This document shows positions 7,815 to 17,563 of a DNA stretch of 62,804 nucleotides, piece after piece. The notes under the pieces were generated by a model. That model was not told the origin of the DNA. It ran no database searches and saw only the letters and a list, made by a program, of their open reading frames with translations. Source of the DNA: Clostridia bacterium (GTDB lineage: Bacteria > Bacillota > Clostridia > Christensenellales > CAAEEZ01). Each line of letters starts with the position of its first letter. The stretch's first letter is position 1. The translations under genes were made by a program, and so were the position numbers. The stretch is from NCBI GenBank assembly GCA_900755035.1, contig CAAEEZ010000015.1, forward strand, positions 1 through 62,804, written 5' to 3'.

Positions 7815-9167
7815 ATGAGTCAAGACGAAAAAGATTTGATAGTTGAAGAAACCTCAAAGAAAAAAACCGCTAAGGCTAAAACGGAAAAAAAGGAAAAGAC
7901 CGTAAAGAAGAAAAAGGCGGAAGAGTACGACGAGTTTGACGAGATGGACGAGGAATTGGACGACTTGGACGAAGACGATGAAGATTTGGACGATTTGGGC
8001 GACCTAGACGACATTGACGATTTTATCGTTGACGATTTCGAAGAAGAAGTTAAAAAAGAGCCTAAGAAAAAGAAGAAAACCGAAGAAAGCAAGAAAAAGG
8101 CTCAGGCTAATCGTGAAGAAAAAATCAATCAAGAAATAGAAAAGTTGATAGAGAATGCAAAGAAAAAAGGCTCTACGATTAAATACGACGATATTTTAAC
8201 CAAATTCGAAAAATTGTACTGCGAAGCAGACGAGTTCGATAAAATTTACGCTGCGCTTGAAAAAGCGGGAATACAAATTATCGATAATACCGAAAAGGAA
8301 AAGACCGAAGCGTTTAACGAAATTAGCCCGGAGGTGATGATAGACGACTCGGTAAAAATTTACCTAAAAGATATCGGCAAAGTGCCACTACTTACTCCCG
8401 ACCAAGAAATAGAACTTGCAAAGCGTATGGAAGAGGGCGACGAGGCGGCAAAAGCAAAACTTGCAGAGGCTAACCTAAGGCTTGTAGTAAGCATTGCAAA
8501 GCGTTACGTTGGTAGAGGTATGCAATTCTTGGATTTAATTCAAGAAGGTAACCTAGGACTTATGAAAGCAGTTGAAAAGTTCGACTACAAGAAAGGCTTT
8601 AAGTTTTCTACCTATGCTACTTGGTGGATAAGACAAGCAATAACTAGGGCTATTGCCGACCAAGCAAGAACGATAAGAATACCCGTTCATATGGTTGAGA
8701 CTATAAACAAGCACACCAGAGTAGCAAGACAACTTTTGCAAAAGTTAGGCAGAGAGCCAACCCCTGCTGAAATTGCCGAAGAACTAGGCATTACCGAAGA
8801 AAGAGTAATGGAGATACAAAAAATTGCTCAGGACCCTGTATCTTTGGAAACGCCTATCGGTGAAGAGGAAGATTCGCATCTAGGCGATTTTATCGAGGAC
8901 CACGGCGTTGAATCCCCAACGGAAAGGGCAGAAACGAATATTCTAAAAGAACAAATCGAACAAGTTTTGAACACCCTTACCCCACGTGAAGAAATGGTGC
9001 TAAAACTAAGATACGGCTTAGAAGATTCTCACCCTCGTACACTAGAAGAAGTAGGTAAAGAATTTAACGTTACTCGTGAGAGAATAAGACAAATCGAAGC
9101 AAAAGCGCTTAGAAAATTGCGTCATCCAAATAGGCTGAAAAAACTAAAAGACTTTAAGTCCAACTAA
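7815..9167 (+). CDS. rpoD: Principal RNA polymerase sigma factor
   Basis: 450 residues. Region 1.2 starts near residue 178 (DDSVKIYLKDIGKVPLL). Region 2 follows (ANLRLVVSIAKRY...DLIQEGNLGLMKAVEKFDY...FSTYATWWIRQAI), then region 3 and region 4 (RYGLEDSHPRTLEEVGKEF and VTRERIRQIEAKALRKLRHP). This is the housekeeping sigma-70 type. The N-terminal 100 residues are unusual: a Lys-rich stretch (15-35), a long Asp/Glu tract (about 37-79), then another Lys-rich block (80-97). The protein is thus longer than B. subtilis SigA. Start ATG 7815 follows AAGGAAGG. Confidence 0.97.
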   Translation: MSQDEKDLIVEETSKKKTAKAKTEKKEKTVKKKKAEEYDEFDEMDEELDDLDEDDEDLDDLGDLDDIDDFIVDDFEEEVKKEPKKKKKTEESKKKAQANREEKINQEIEKLIENAKKKGSTIKYDDILTKFEKLYCEADEFDKIYAALEKAGIQIIDNTEKEKTEAFNEISPEVMIDDSVKIYLKDIGKVPLLTPDQEIELAKRMEEGDEAAKAKLAEANLRLVVSIAKRYVGRGMQFLDLIQEGNLGLMKAVEKFDYKKGFKFSTYATWWIRQAITRAIADQARTIRIPVHMVETINKHTRVARQLLQKLGREPTPAEIAEELGITEERVMEIQKIAQDPVSLETPIGEEEDSHLGDFIEDHGVESPTERAETNILKEQIEQVLNTLTPREEMVLKLRYGLEDSHPRTLEEVGKEFNVTRERIRQIEAKALRKLRHPNRLKKLKDFKSN

Positions 9168-9168
9168 T

Positions 9169-9819
9169 ATGATAAAACTAAAAGAAAGGCTTAGCGCAGT
9201 TTTTAACGAAGTACCGATAGGCTCGGTAGTTGCCGATATTGGAGCAGACCACGGCAAATTGTCGGCGTCGCTTATATCTACTAAAAGGGCAAGCAAAGTA
9301 ATCGCCGTAGATATAAGTAAAGATAGCCTAAAAAAAACGATAGAACTTGCTAGAAAACTAGACGTAGAAATAGATGCAAGAGTAGGCGACGGACTTTCGG
9401 TAATAAACAAAGAGGACGGCGTTGACGTTGTGGTAATAGCGGGAATGGGCGGATACGAAATATTGAAGATTTTGGAAAAAGCCACCGTTACTTTCGATAG
9501 GTATATCCTAGTGCCACACCAAAACGCAAAAGAGCTAAGGGAAACGTTAGCAAGTAAGTTTTTTATTGAAAAGGATTACGTCGTAAAGGAAAACGGCAAA
9601 TTCTATTCGCTAATCGTTTTAACTAAGGGTAGCACGAATTTATCTAATATCGAAATGGAGTTTGGTAAGGACTTGTATTCTGGTTTAGCCCAAGAAATGC
9701 TAAGCGAAAAGTTAAAAAAATACAAAAAGTATTGTGAAAAAATACGAAAAGTAGAAGAGAAAGAGCAGTTGCAAAGTAAAATTGCCATGATTGAAAAGGT
9801 GCTAAAATGCCAAAAGTGA
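9169..9819 (+). CDS. trmK: tRNA (adenine22-N1)-methyltransferase
   Basis: 216 residues. The SAM-binding motif VADIGADHGKLSASLI is near residue 22, followed by AVDISKDSLKKT and the VVIAGMGGYEI segment typical of TrmK. The C-terminal half is a Lys/Glu-rich coiled coil. It methylates A22 of tRNAs. The start is 1 bp after the rpoD stop with no clear ribosome site, so it depends on coupled translation. Its end overlaps nif3 by 13 bp. rpoD-trmK-nif3 is a well-conserved Firmicutes order. Confidence 0.92.
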   Translation: MIKLKERLSAVFNEVPIGSVVADIGADHGKLSASLISTKRASKVIAVDISKDSLKKTIELARKLDVEIDARVGDGLSVINKEDGVDVVVIAGMGGYEILKILEKATVTFDRYILVPHQNAKELRETLASKFFIEKDYVVKENGKFYSLIVLTKGSTNLSNIEMEFGKDLYSGLAQEMLSEKLKKYKKYCEKIRKVEEKEQLQSKIAMIEKVLKCQK

Positions 9820-10565
9820 TTGACGTAATAAACGAGATAGAAAAGTTTGCCCCACCTTGCCTTGCCGAAAGTTACGATAACGTAGGACTTATGGTAGGTA
9901 GCAAAAATACTGACGTAACGGGCGTGTATATTGCGCTTAACCTAAGCGAAAGAGTAATAGAAGACGCAATAAATAATGGTTGCAATTTTATACTTACACA
10001 TCATCCACTTATTTTTAATCCGCTTACGTCGGTTGACTACGATAGCATTAGTGGTAAACTTGTTAAACTACTAGTAAAAAACGATATATGCGTTTATTCG
10101 GCACATACGTCGGCTGATAATGCGCCACAATCGATAGGGCAAAAAAATTTAGTGGATATAGGTTGCAACGGCGTAGTTAAGGACGGGGAAGTTGTATACG
10201 GCTCCGTTAATAACGTTTTGGTAAAAGATATAGCCGAAAGAGTGAGAAAGGTAACGGGCGACAAGAATTTGCTAGTTGCAAAACCTAATAAGGTTGTAAA
10301 AAAGGTTGCCCACGTAAACGGTTCTGGCGGAAGAATGGACGATTTACTAGCCGTACTAAAAGAAAACGACGTAGATTTGTATATTAGTAGCGAATTTAAG
10401 TACAGCTTTTTGTGCGACTTAGTTAGCGAAGATATTGCAGTAATCGAAATTAACCATTTTAACGCTGAAAAATCGTTTATAACAATAATGGAAAATATTT
10501 TGAGTAAGAATTTTGATAGGGTGATAAGTTGTCCGTTTAGTCAAAATCCTTACGAAGAGGAGTAA
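9807..10565 (+). CDS. Nif3-like dinuclear metal-centre protein
   Basis: 252 residues. Metal ligands are visible in FILTHHPLIFNPLTS and in VYSAHTSADNAPQS, and the C-terminal EINHFNAEKSF provides the remaining His and Glu. It is the short form without the extra central domain of B. subtilis YqfO. The family binds two metal ions and has been linked to GTP cyclohydrolase-type activity, but the cellular role is unsettled. Overlaps the end of trmK and is followed 2 bp later by the zinc-ribbon gene. Confidence 0.88.
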   Translation: MPKVIDVINEIEKFAPPCLAESYDNVGLMVGSKNTDVTGVYIALNLSERVIEDAINNGCNFILTHHPLIFNPLTSVDYDSISGKLVKLLVKNDICVYSAHTSADNAPQSIGQKNLVDIGCNGVVKDGEVVYGSVNNVLVKDIAERVRKVTGDKNLLVAKPNKVVKKVAHVNGSGGRMDDLLAVLKENDVDLYISSEFKYSFLCDLVSEDIAVIEINHFNAEKSFITIMENILSKNFDRVISCPFSQNPYEEE

Positions 10566-10567
10566 TT

Positions 10568-11278
10568 ATGATAGTTCAAACATTATTAGAGTATCAAAAG
10601 ATTGATATAGAAATCAATAAACTTGAAAGAGAATTGCTTGAAAGCGAAGAAAGTCAAAAATACGCAAAATTAAAAATGTTGAAGCGTAAATTACAAGAGG
10701 ACCTTGTAAAAGTAGATAAGGCTTCTGGCGAGATACTAAAAAAGTCGAAAGAACTTGACGACAAAGTATTAAAACTAAGTGAAGAACTTAAAGAGTACGA
10801 AGATATTACCGATATGCAAGACGAGACCGAGGCTGATTATTATATAAATAAAATTACGGCGCTTATGCAAGAAATAGAAAGCGTTAATAGGGAAATAGAT
10901 AAACTGAACAAAGAGAAGGATAATCTATTAAAAGACGCCGAAAAAACCATAGGAATGTATAATAAATGCGCAGGGGAAATAACCATAGCAAAAGCTAATT
11001 TTGAAGAAAAGAAAGCAGGTTATGCTCCAAAGGTAAAACCTTTGCAAGAAAAAATGAAAGAATTAGAAAAAGATATCGATGAATCGATAATAGAAAAATA
11101 TAGAAATCTAAGGAACAGTAAGACCAAATTCCCGCTAGTGGTTGCGCTTAATAAGGAAAACGTATGTCAAGGCTGTTTTGTGGAGGCAACTGGGGCTGAC
11201 GTGAAAATTAGAGAAACGGGATTGCTTGTGGTGGAATGCCCAAGTTGTGGAAGATTAGTATATAAAACGGAAGATTAG
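10568..11278 (+). CDS. Coiled-coil protein with C-terminal C4 zinc ribbon
   Basis: 236 residues. Residues 1-160 are a long charged coiled coil (repeated K-L-x-x-E heptads). The C-terminus has two Cys pairs, CQGC and CPSC, in VCQGCFVEATGAD and VECPSCGRLVYK, forming a zinc ribbon. This architecture (CT398-like, formerly DUF164) is found next to nif3 across bacteria. Its exact role is unknown; nucleic-acid or ribosome association has been proposed for the fold. It shares the dnaG-rpoD operon. Confidence 0.85.
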   Translation: MIVQTLLEYQKIDIEINKLERELLESEESQKYAKLKMLKRKLQEDLVKVDKASGEILKKSKELDDKVLKLSEELKEYEDITDMQDETEADYYINKITALMQEIESVNREIDKLNKEKDNLLKDAEKTIGMYNKCAGEITIAKANFEEKKAGYAPKVKPLQEKMKELEKDIDESIIEKYRNLRNSKTKFPLVVALNKENVCQGCFVEATGADVKIRETGLLVVECPSCGRLVYKTED

Positions 11279-11298
11279 AGAGTAAAGTGGAGGGACAA

Positions 11299-14200
11299 AT
11301 GAGTTTACCAAAGTATCAAGACATAAACGTGTTCAGCGAGAACACCGAGGAAAGAAACGGCGCAGGTTTCCCGATAGAAGTAAACGGTAATGGTACGAAA
11401 ACCGTTCTACTTAATGGTGAGTGGCAGTTTAAGTATTTAGATAGTGTTAAAGATATACCTACGAATTATTTTTTGCCGGAAAGCAAATTAAGAATGAATT
11501 TTGACAAAATTACAGTACCGTCAGAGTGGCAAATACAAGGTTTCGGCACACCTAACTATACGAACTTTGTATATCCTAATGCGTTAGAAAGTAAGAACTT
11601 GCTAAGAATACCTCATATCAAAGAGGATATTGCGCCTTGTGGATTGTACTATAAGGAATTTGAACTATGTAGGACGAGCGACAACGTATTTTTACATTTC
11701 GGCGGTGTAAACGGTGCTTTGGAAGTATACGTAAACGGACAATACGTAGGCTACAATGAGGATTCTTTTGACGAAGTAGAATTCGATATTACCGACTACG
11801 TTTTAGAAGGTGTAAATAGCGTTGCCGCTACCGTATATCAATTCTCGACGGGCAGTTATCTTGAAGACCAAGATATGTGGCGTTTGTCGGGTATTTTTAG
11901 GGACGTAAATTTGGTATTTAAGCCAACCACTTACGTTCAAGATATCTACGCATATAGCGAACTTGACGACAGCTATCTAGGTGGTACGTTCAAAATGCAA
12001 GTTAATATCGAAAGCAGAAGAAAGGCTTTTACCGGTGGTAAACTTGTAGTACAACTAAGCGACCGTGAAGGCAATATGATTATCAATAAAGAGGCTTCGG
12101 TATTTGCTATAAACAACTTGTCGAATAAGAAATTTGAGGTTGTAGAGAACGTAACTAACGTAAATCTATGGTCGCACGAAGACCCGTATTTGTACGATTT
12201 GGTAGTTGCATTATACGAAGGCGAAAAAATCGTGGACGTAAGGGCAATTAAGTTTGGATTTAGAAAGGTGGAAATTACGCCGAAAACTGCCGAGGGTGGT
12301 CCTTTTATAAAACTAAACGGCGTTCCTCTAAAAATAAGGGGCGTAAATAGGCACGAATTCCATCCTGATTACGGACACGCAGTACCACTTAACCTAACCG
12401 AGCAAGATATTATTTTGTTAAAGAAAAACAATATTACCAATATTAGAACTTGCCACTATCCAAATAGCAAAGGCTTTTACGAACTATGCGATAAGTACGG
12501 CATTTTGGTAATGTGCGAAAACAACCTTGAAACGCACGGATTAGGTCAGTACATACCACAAAGCAATCCAAAATGGACGAAGGCTTGCGTATATCGTATG
12601 ACGAATATGGTAAACACGTTCAAGAATCATCCGTCCGTAATTTTCTGGTCGCTAGGTAACGAGGCAAGTTACGGAAATGCGTTTAGAGAAATGAAGAGAG
12701 CGGCAAAGGAAATAGATAACACTAGACCTTTCCATTACGAAGCAGATAATAAGCTAGAAACTACCGACGTACATTCCGAGATGTATACGTTAGTACCCGG
12801 CGTTAAAAAGATTGCAGAGGAAAAGATAATTAACCACGCAAGAGCATTATATCGTCCGCTAGGTAGATATATGACTGCTAAAAGATATATGGACAAACCG
12901 TTCGTACTATGCGAGTACGCTCACTGTATGGGCAACAGCCTAGGTAACTTCAAGGAATATTGGGATTTAATTAAGGAGTACGACAGACTAGCAGGGGGTT
13001 ATATTTGGGACTTTGCAGACCAATCTATCAAAACCGTTGAAAACGGCGTAATTAAGTGGAATTATGGTGGCGATTTTGGTGATAAGCCTAACAACGGTAA
13101 CTTTGCGTTTAACGGTATTGTTAGAGCAGATAGAAGCCCTAATCCAGCGTTCTACGAAGTGCTAAAACAATATCAACTTGTAGATATGTCCTTAAAGGGC
13201 GACGTGCTTACCTTGAAAAACAACTTTATGTTTACCAACCTAAATCAGTTTGGTTTACTAATAACTAAGTACGTAGACGGAAACCCTGTAAAACAATCTT
13301 ACAAGGATATCCCAAGCGTAGAGCCGGGACAAAGTTGTAATATCGAAATGAACACGATAATTGAAAAAGAGGAAACGTCGGTTATTTTGGAAGTAGTTAC
13401 CTTGCAAGCGGACGAAGTTCATGAACAAGGGGATACGATTGCAAAAGAGCAATTCGTGCTAAATCCTCAAATTCCGCTAGTTGCTTTTGTAAATGCAAAA
13501 GCGCCAAGCGTAAATAACAACGGCGAGTTTATTACGATAGGTGGCGAAGGCTTTACCTATAAAATTAACTGCAAAACGGGTTGTATCGACAGCGTTATTA
13601 TGGGCAAGGAATTACTAAATTCGCCTATGAAACCTATTTTTGCAAGAGCAATTACCGATAACGACGAATTCAAAACAGTACCGTTTAGATGGGTAAGAGC
13701 GTTCCTTGGTGGATATAGCTTTAACAAAGCGTACAAAAAGTTAAAGGCTAAAAAGGTAACTGCTTACGTGGAAGAAGGCTTTGCAGTGGTAAAAATCAAG
13801 TGGAGTATGCCACTATCGTACGGTATTGAAAGCGTGTACAAAATTGACGCATTAGGTCAAATTGAAGCAAGTTTGCAAATCACCCCAACGTTTAGGCCGT
13901 TGCCACGTTTTGGTTTTGCTATCGAACTTACTAAGGTAGCGGACGTTATGAAATTCTATGCAAAAGGTCCTCACGAGAACTATTGCGATAGAAATAGCGG
14001 GGCATATCTAGCACGTTACGAAGGTCAAGTAAACGACTTCTTGCACGACTATTTGTTCCCACAAGAAAACGGCAACCACACCGAAGCAAGATATCTTGAA
14101 GTTGGCGACAAACTTGGCGTAAGGGTAGAGGCAATAGACAAGCCGTTCGAATTTAGCGTTCACCCTTATACTATGGATGCGCTTCAAGAGGCTCAACACC

Positions 14201-14364
14201 TACACGAACTTGTAAAGACGGAGAACTTTACCGTAAATATCGACGGAAAACAAGCGGGTGTAAGTGGAGATACCCCTGCGTATAGAACGACTATGAAGAA
14301 ATATTCTTTACCACCGTTCAAAAAGCAATCGTTCAAGTGCAAAATCACTTTCGTATGCGAATAA
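11299..14364 (+). CDS. lacZ: Beta-galactosidase, GH2 family, LacZ type
   Basis: 1021 residues from ATG 11299, which follows a GGAGGG box; the frame also allows GTG 11287, but that overlaps the ribosome site. Domains are jelly-roll (LLNGEWQFKY...TVPSEWQIQGF...YTNFVYP), Ig-like, TIM barrel, Ig-like and the C-terminal beta-galactosidase small-chain domain. The acid/base Glu455 is in SLGNEAS and the nucleophile Glu539 in LCEYAHCMGNS. It lacks a signal peptide, so it hydrolyses lactose or galactosides in the cytosol. No lactose permease or regulator lies beside it. It begins 20 bp after the zinc-ribbon gene without its own promoter and ends at a strong terminator, so it appears to be the tail of the dnaG-rpoD operon. 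Confidence 0.95.
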   Translation: MSLPKYQDINVFSENTEERNGAGFPIEVNGNGTKTVLLNGEWQFKYLDSVKDIPTNYFLPESKLRMNFDKITVPSEWQIQGFGTPNYTNFVYPNALESKNLLRIPHIKEDIAPCGLYYKEFELCRTSDNVFLHFGGVNGALEVYVNGQYVGYNEDSFDEVEFDITDYVLEGVNSVAATVYQFSTGSYLEDQDMWRLSGIFRDVNLVFKPTTYVQDIYAYSELDDSYLGGTFKMQVNIESRRKAFTGGKLVVQLSDREGNMIINKEASVFAINNLSNKKFEVVENVTNVNLWSHEDPYLYDLVVALYEGEKIVDVRAIKFGFRKVEITPKTAEGGPFIKLNGVPLKIRGVNRHEFHPDYGHAVPLNLTEQDIILLKKNNITNIRTCHYPNSKGFYELCDKYGILVMCENNLETHGLGQYIPQSNPKWTKACVYRMTNMVNTFKNHPSVIFWSLGNEASYGNAFREMKRAAKEIDNTRPFHYEADNKLETTDVHSEMYTLVPGVKKIAEEKIINHARALYRPLGRYMTAKRYMDKPFVLCEYAHCMGNSLGNFKEYWDLIKEYDRLAGGYIWDFADQSIKTVENGVIKWNYGGDFGDKPNNGNFAFNGIVRADRSPNPAFYEVLKQYQLVDMSLKGDVLTLKNNFMFTNLNQFGLLITKYVDGNPVKQSYKDIPSVEPGQSCNIEMNTIIEKEETSVILEVVTLQADEVHEQGDTIAKEQFVLNPQIPLVAFVNAKAPSVNNNGEFITIGGEGFTYKINCKTGCIDSVIMGKELLNSPMKPIFARAITDNDEFKTVPFRWVRAFLGGYSFNKAYKKLKAKKVTAYVEEGFAVVKIKWSMPLSYGIESVYKIDALGQIEASLQITPTFRPLPRFGFAIELTKVADVMKFYAKGPHENYCDRNSGAYLARYEGQVNDFLHDYLFPQENGNHTEARYLEVGDKLGVRVEAIDKPFEFSVHPYTMDALQEAQHLHELVKTENFTVNIDGKQAGVSGDTPAYRTTMKKYSLPPFKKQSFKCKITFVCE

Positions 14365-14375
14365 TATAATAAAAC

Positions 14376-14403
14376 AAAAGACGCCATAAACGGCGTCTTT
14401 TAA
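14376..14403 (+). terminator. Intrinsic terminator after lacZ
   Basis: AAAGACGCC / GGCGTCTTT stem with a 6-nt loop and T-rich tail. Confidence 0.92.
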
Positions 14404-14414
14404 TTTACGCTTTA

Positions 14415-14443
14415 TTGACCATAATATAAATATAAGTTATAAT
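14415..14443 (+). promoter_or_regulatory. polA promoter
   Basis: TTGACC at 14415-14420 and TATAAT at 14438-14443 with an exact 17-bp spacer, about 28 bp upstream of polA. Confidence 0.85.
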
Positions 14444-14471
14444 ATAGACATTAACGGTAAAAGGAAAGATT

Positions 14472-17000
14472 ATGAATAGAATAATACTTATCGACGGAAA
14501 TAGTTTAATCAACAAAGCGTACTACGCTATGCCTACTTTAATGAACAAGAAGGGCGTACCTACGGGGGCGGTATACGGCTTTTTGTCTATGTTAAACAAA
14601 ATGATAGAAGAAATAGAGCCGACGCATATAGTTACTGCGTTCGACCTAAAAGCGTCTACGTTTAGGCACAAAAAGTATAGCGAGTACAAGGCTGGCAGAC
14701 GTCCTATGCCGGAGGATTTGGCTGTGCAAATACCTTTGCTAAAAGAGGTTTTAACAAGCTTTGGCGTAAAGATTTGTCAACTAGAAGGATACGAGGCGGA
14801 CGATATATTAGGTACTCTATCAAAACGCTTTAACGATAAAACCTACGTGATAAGCGGTGATAAGGATACCTTGCAACTTGTTAGCGAATCAACGGAGGTT
14901 TGGTTTGCAAAAAAGGGTATTACGGACGTAAACAAAGTAACCTTGGACAAGATGAAAACTGCCAATTTTATGCCTTGGCAGGTTATCGAGTACAAGGCGC
15001 TAGCCGGGGATAGCTCGGATAATATTAAGGGCGTAGCAGGAGTTGGAGAAAAGACGGCTCGTGAACTACTAGAAAAATATCAATCTATCGACGGAGTGTA
15101 CGAGCATATAGACGAAATAAAAGGCAAACTGAAAGAAAAACTTGAACTTGACAAAGATTCGGCATATTTTAGCCGTGAACTAGCTACTATATTTACAGAA
15201 GTACCTATTGACTGCACGCTAGACGACGCTAAGTTCAACTATCCGTTTAAGGCTCAGCAAGTGGAAATATTGCAAGAATTAGAGTTTACTTCGCTTATAT
15301 CTAGGTTTAAGGTGGAAGGCGAAATAGCCGTAAAAGAAGAAGTAGTATGCGAAGAAGAAATAGTAAAAGATAGCAAAAAACTACAAGAAGTATTATCAAA
15401 ATGCGAAGAAAGTGTAGCAATTAGAATAGATAAAGAGATTAGTTTTGCGCTTGGTAAAGAAAAATATTACACGTTAGAAGTCAGCGAAGATTTGTTTAGC
15501 GAAGGCTTAACTTTTGACGAAACGATAAATTTGCTAAAACCGATTTTAGAAAATAAAAAGATAGAAAAGGTGGTTTACGAAGCAAAGGAAACTAAACGGT
15601 TGCTTTCAGCCTATAACGTAGAGTTAGTAAATTTTTACGACGTGCTACTAGCAGGTTACGTAATAAATAGCAAAAACTACAAAACGATAGTGGATTTGTT
15701 TAGCGATTTTGGATATACTACCGTAAACGTAGCCACGTACTACGTAATTATGCAAAAACAAAAAGAAGAAATGCAAAAGCAAAATCTTTCTAGTTTGTAC
15801 TACGACGTAGAGTTGCCACTTGTAAACGTACTTTACAGTATGGAAAAAGAGGGCGTTACGGTAGATATCAATATTCTAAATAAACTCGGCGAATCGTTCA
15901 GTGCGGAACTAGATATGCTAACGAAGGAAATTTACGCACTAGTAGGCGAACCGTTTAATATCAATTCGCCTAAGCAACTTGGCGACGTGCTGTTTATAAA
16001 ACTAGGACTAAAAAGCGGAAAGAAAACGAAAACGGGCTATTCTACGGGCGAAGAAGTATTAAATAAACTAGTAGGCACGCACCCTATAATAGAACTTATT
16101 TTAAGGTATAGGAAGATAGCAAAATTAAATTCGACCTATATCGAAGGTATGAGGGGACTTGTAAAAGGTGGCAAAATACATACCACCTATCAGCAAACGG
16201 TAACTACGACGGGCAGGCTATCGTCTACTAATCCAAACCTACAAAATATCCCAACGAGAGATAGCGAAGGAAGTAAAATAAGAGAAATGTTTACCGCATC
16301 AAACGGTGGCTATTTGGTGTCGGCGGATTATTCGCAAATAGAACTTAGGTTGCTTGCGCACTATGCAGGCGACGAAAAGTTGATAGAGGCGTACAACGAG
16401 GAGGCTGATATACACGCTAGAACGGCAAGTGAAATTTTTGGGGTAAATATAAAGGACGTTACTAAACAAATGCGTAGAGATGCAAAAGCGGTGAATTTTG
16501 GCATAATTTACGGAATAAGTGGGTTCGGGCTTGCCTCTAACCTAGAAATCCCACGCTACAAGGCGCAAGAGTATATCGACAGATATTTTGAAACCTATCC
16601 AAAAGTGAAAGAATATATGGACAAAAACGTAAAATTTGCCAAAGAGAACGGATACGTTTTAACTATGCTAAATAGGCGTAGATATATACCTGAAATTAGT
16701 TCGTCCAATTATCAGATTAGGTCGTTTGGCGAAAGGGCTGCTATGAATATGCCGCTTCAAGGCTCGGCTGCCGACCTAATTAAGCTTGCTATGATAGGCG
16801 TATATAATAGGCTGAATAAGGAAGGCTTAAAGGCAAAACTTATACTGCAAATTCACGACGAACTAATAATAGATTGTCCAAAAGAAGAAAAGGAAACGGT
16901 TAAGAGAATACTAAAAGAAGAAATGGAGGGGGTTGCTAAACTTAGAGTTCCACTTATTGCCGACGTTGGCGAAGGGGAAAATTGGCAACAATGCAAATGA
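14472..17000 (+). CDS. polA: DNA polymerase I
   Basis: 842 residues. The N-terminal 5' nuclease (about 1-290) has LIDGNSLINKAYYA, YEADDILGTL and the H3TH GVAGVGEKTA. The middle exonuclease-like domain lacks the DxE metal motif (it has AIRIDKEISFALG), so proofreading is probably lost, as in B. subtilis and related Firmicutes. Polymerase motifs are complete: A (VSADYSQIELRLLAHYAGD), B (RRDAKAVNFGIIYGISGFG) and C (LILQIHDELI). It works in Okazaki-fragment maturation and repair. Ribosome site AAGGAAAG. The TGA stop overlaps the ATG of coaE. Confidence 0.97.
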   Translation: MNRIILIDGNSLINKAYYAMPTLMNKKGVPTGAVYGFLSMLNKMIEEIEPTHIVTAFDLKASTFRHKKYSEYKAGRRPMPEDLAVQIPLLKEVLTSFGVKICQLEGYEADDILGTLSKRFNDKTYVISGDKDTLQLVSESTEVWFAKKGITDVNKVTLDKMKTANFMPWQVIEYKALAGDSSDNIKGVAGVGEKTARELLEKYQSIDGVYEHIDEIKGKLKEKLELDKDSAYFSRELATIFTEVPIDCTLDDAKFNYPFKAQQVEILQELEFTSLISRFKVEGEIAVKEEVVCEEEIVKDSKKLQEVLSKCEESVAIRIDKEISFALGKEKYYTLEVSEDLFSEGLTFDETINLLKPILENKKIEKVVYEAKETKRLLSAYNVELVNFYDVLLAGYVINSKNYKTIVDLFSDFGYTTVNVATYYVIMQKQKEEMQKQNLSSLYYDVELPLVNVLYSMEKEGVTVDINILNKLGESFSAELDMLTKEIYALVGEPFNINSPKQLGDVLFIKLGLKSGKKTKTGYSTGEEVLNKLVGTHPIIELILRYRKIAKLNSTYIEGMRGLVKGGKIHTTYQQTVTTTGRLSSTNPNLQNIPTRDSEGSKIREMFTASNGGYLVSADYSQIELRLLAHYAGDEKLIEAYNEEADIHARTASEIFGVNIKDVTKQMRRDAKAVNFGIIYGISGFGLASNLEIPRYKAQEYIDRYFETYPKVKEYMDKNVKFAKENGYVLTMLNRRRYIPEISSSNYQIRSFGERAAMNMPLQGSAADLIKLAMIGVYNRLNKEGLKAKLILQIHDELIIDCPKEEKETVKRILKEEMEGVAKLRVPLIADVGEGENWQQCK

Positions 17001-17563
17001 GAATAGCGATAATAGGCGGAATAGGTAGTGGAAAATCTACCGTTTTACAAATACTAAAAAACAAAGGTTACGACGTATTATCTTGCGACGAGGTAAATAG
17101 TAAACTAATTTGCGATAAAGAGTATCTTAAAAGACTTAATGAAACTTTCGTAGGGGCAGTTGTAAACGGCAAACTAGATAAAAAGGTTTTGTCTAGCATC
17201 GTATTTAATTCGAAAAGTGAACTTGATAAACTGAACTCCATTGCCCATCCTATTATTAGGGATATCGTACTAAAAAACTCCGATAGCGAAAAAATTAACT
17301 TTATTGAAGTGCCGTTACTATTTGAAAGTGGTATGGAAAAAGACTTTGACAAAATTTTACTCGTTACGGCAAGTAAGGACGTAAGGGTAGATAGGGCGGT
17401 AAAGCGAGATAATAAAACGAAAGACGAGATAGAAGCAATTATAAAAAATCAAATAGATTCTTACCAAGGAAAAAATATAGACTACATAATAGAAAACGAC
17501 GGCTCTATTGACGGGCTTGTTAAAAAGGTGGAGAATTTTATTTGTCAGTTAGAAAAGGCGTAG
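16997..17563 (+). CDS. coaE: Dephospho-CoA kinase
   Basis: About 188 residues. P-loop AIIGGIGSGKST at the N-terminus, SCDEVNSK, and HPIIRDIV with VPLLFESGMEKDFD are the family signature. It performs the last step of CoA synthesis (ATP-dependent 3' phosphorylation). I prefer ATG 16997, whose ATGA overlaps the polA stop; ATG 16991 is also possible. The polA-coaE order (often with mutM between them) is common in Firmicutes. Confidence 0.93.
   Translation: MRIAIIGGIGSGKSTVLQILKNKGYDVLSCDEVNSKLICDKEYLKRLNETFVGAVVNGKLDKKVLSSIVFNSKSELDKLNSIAHPIIRDIVLKNSDSEKINFIEVPLLFESGMEKDFDKILLVTASKDVRVDRAVKRDNKTKDEIEAIIKNQIDSYQGKNIDYIIENDGSIDGLVKKVENFICQLEKA

Noticed and set aside
7820..8092. Ser-rich minus-strand ORF across the start of rpoD
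   Set aside because: It is the complement of the GAC/GAA repeats of the acidic tract, has no ribosome site, and would yield only low-complexity Ser/Lys-type sequence.
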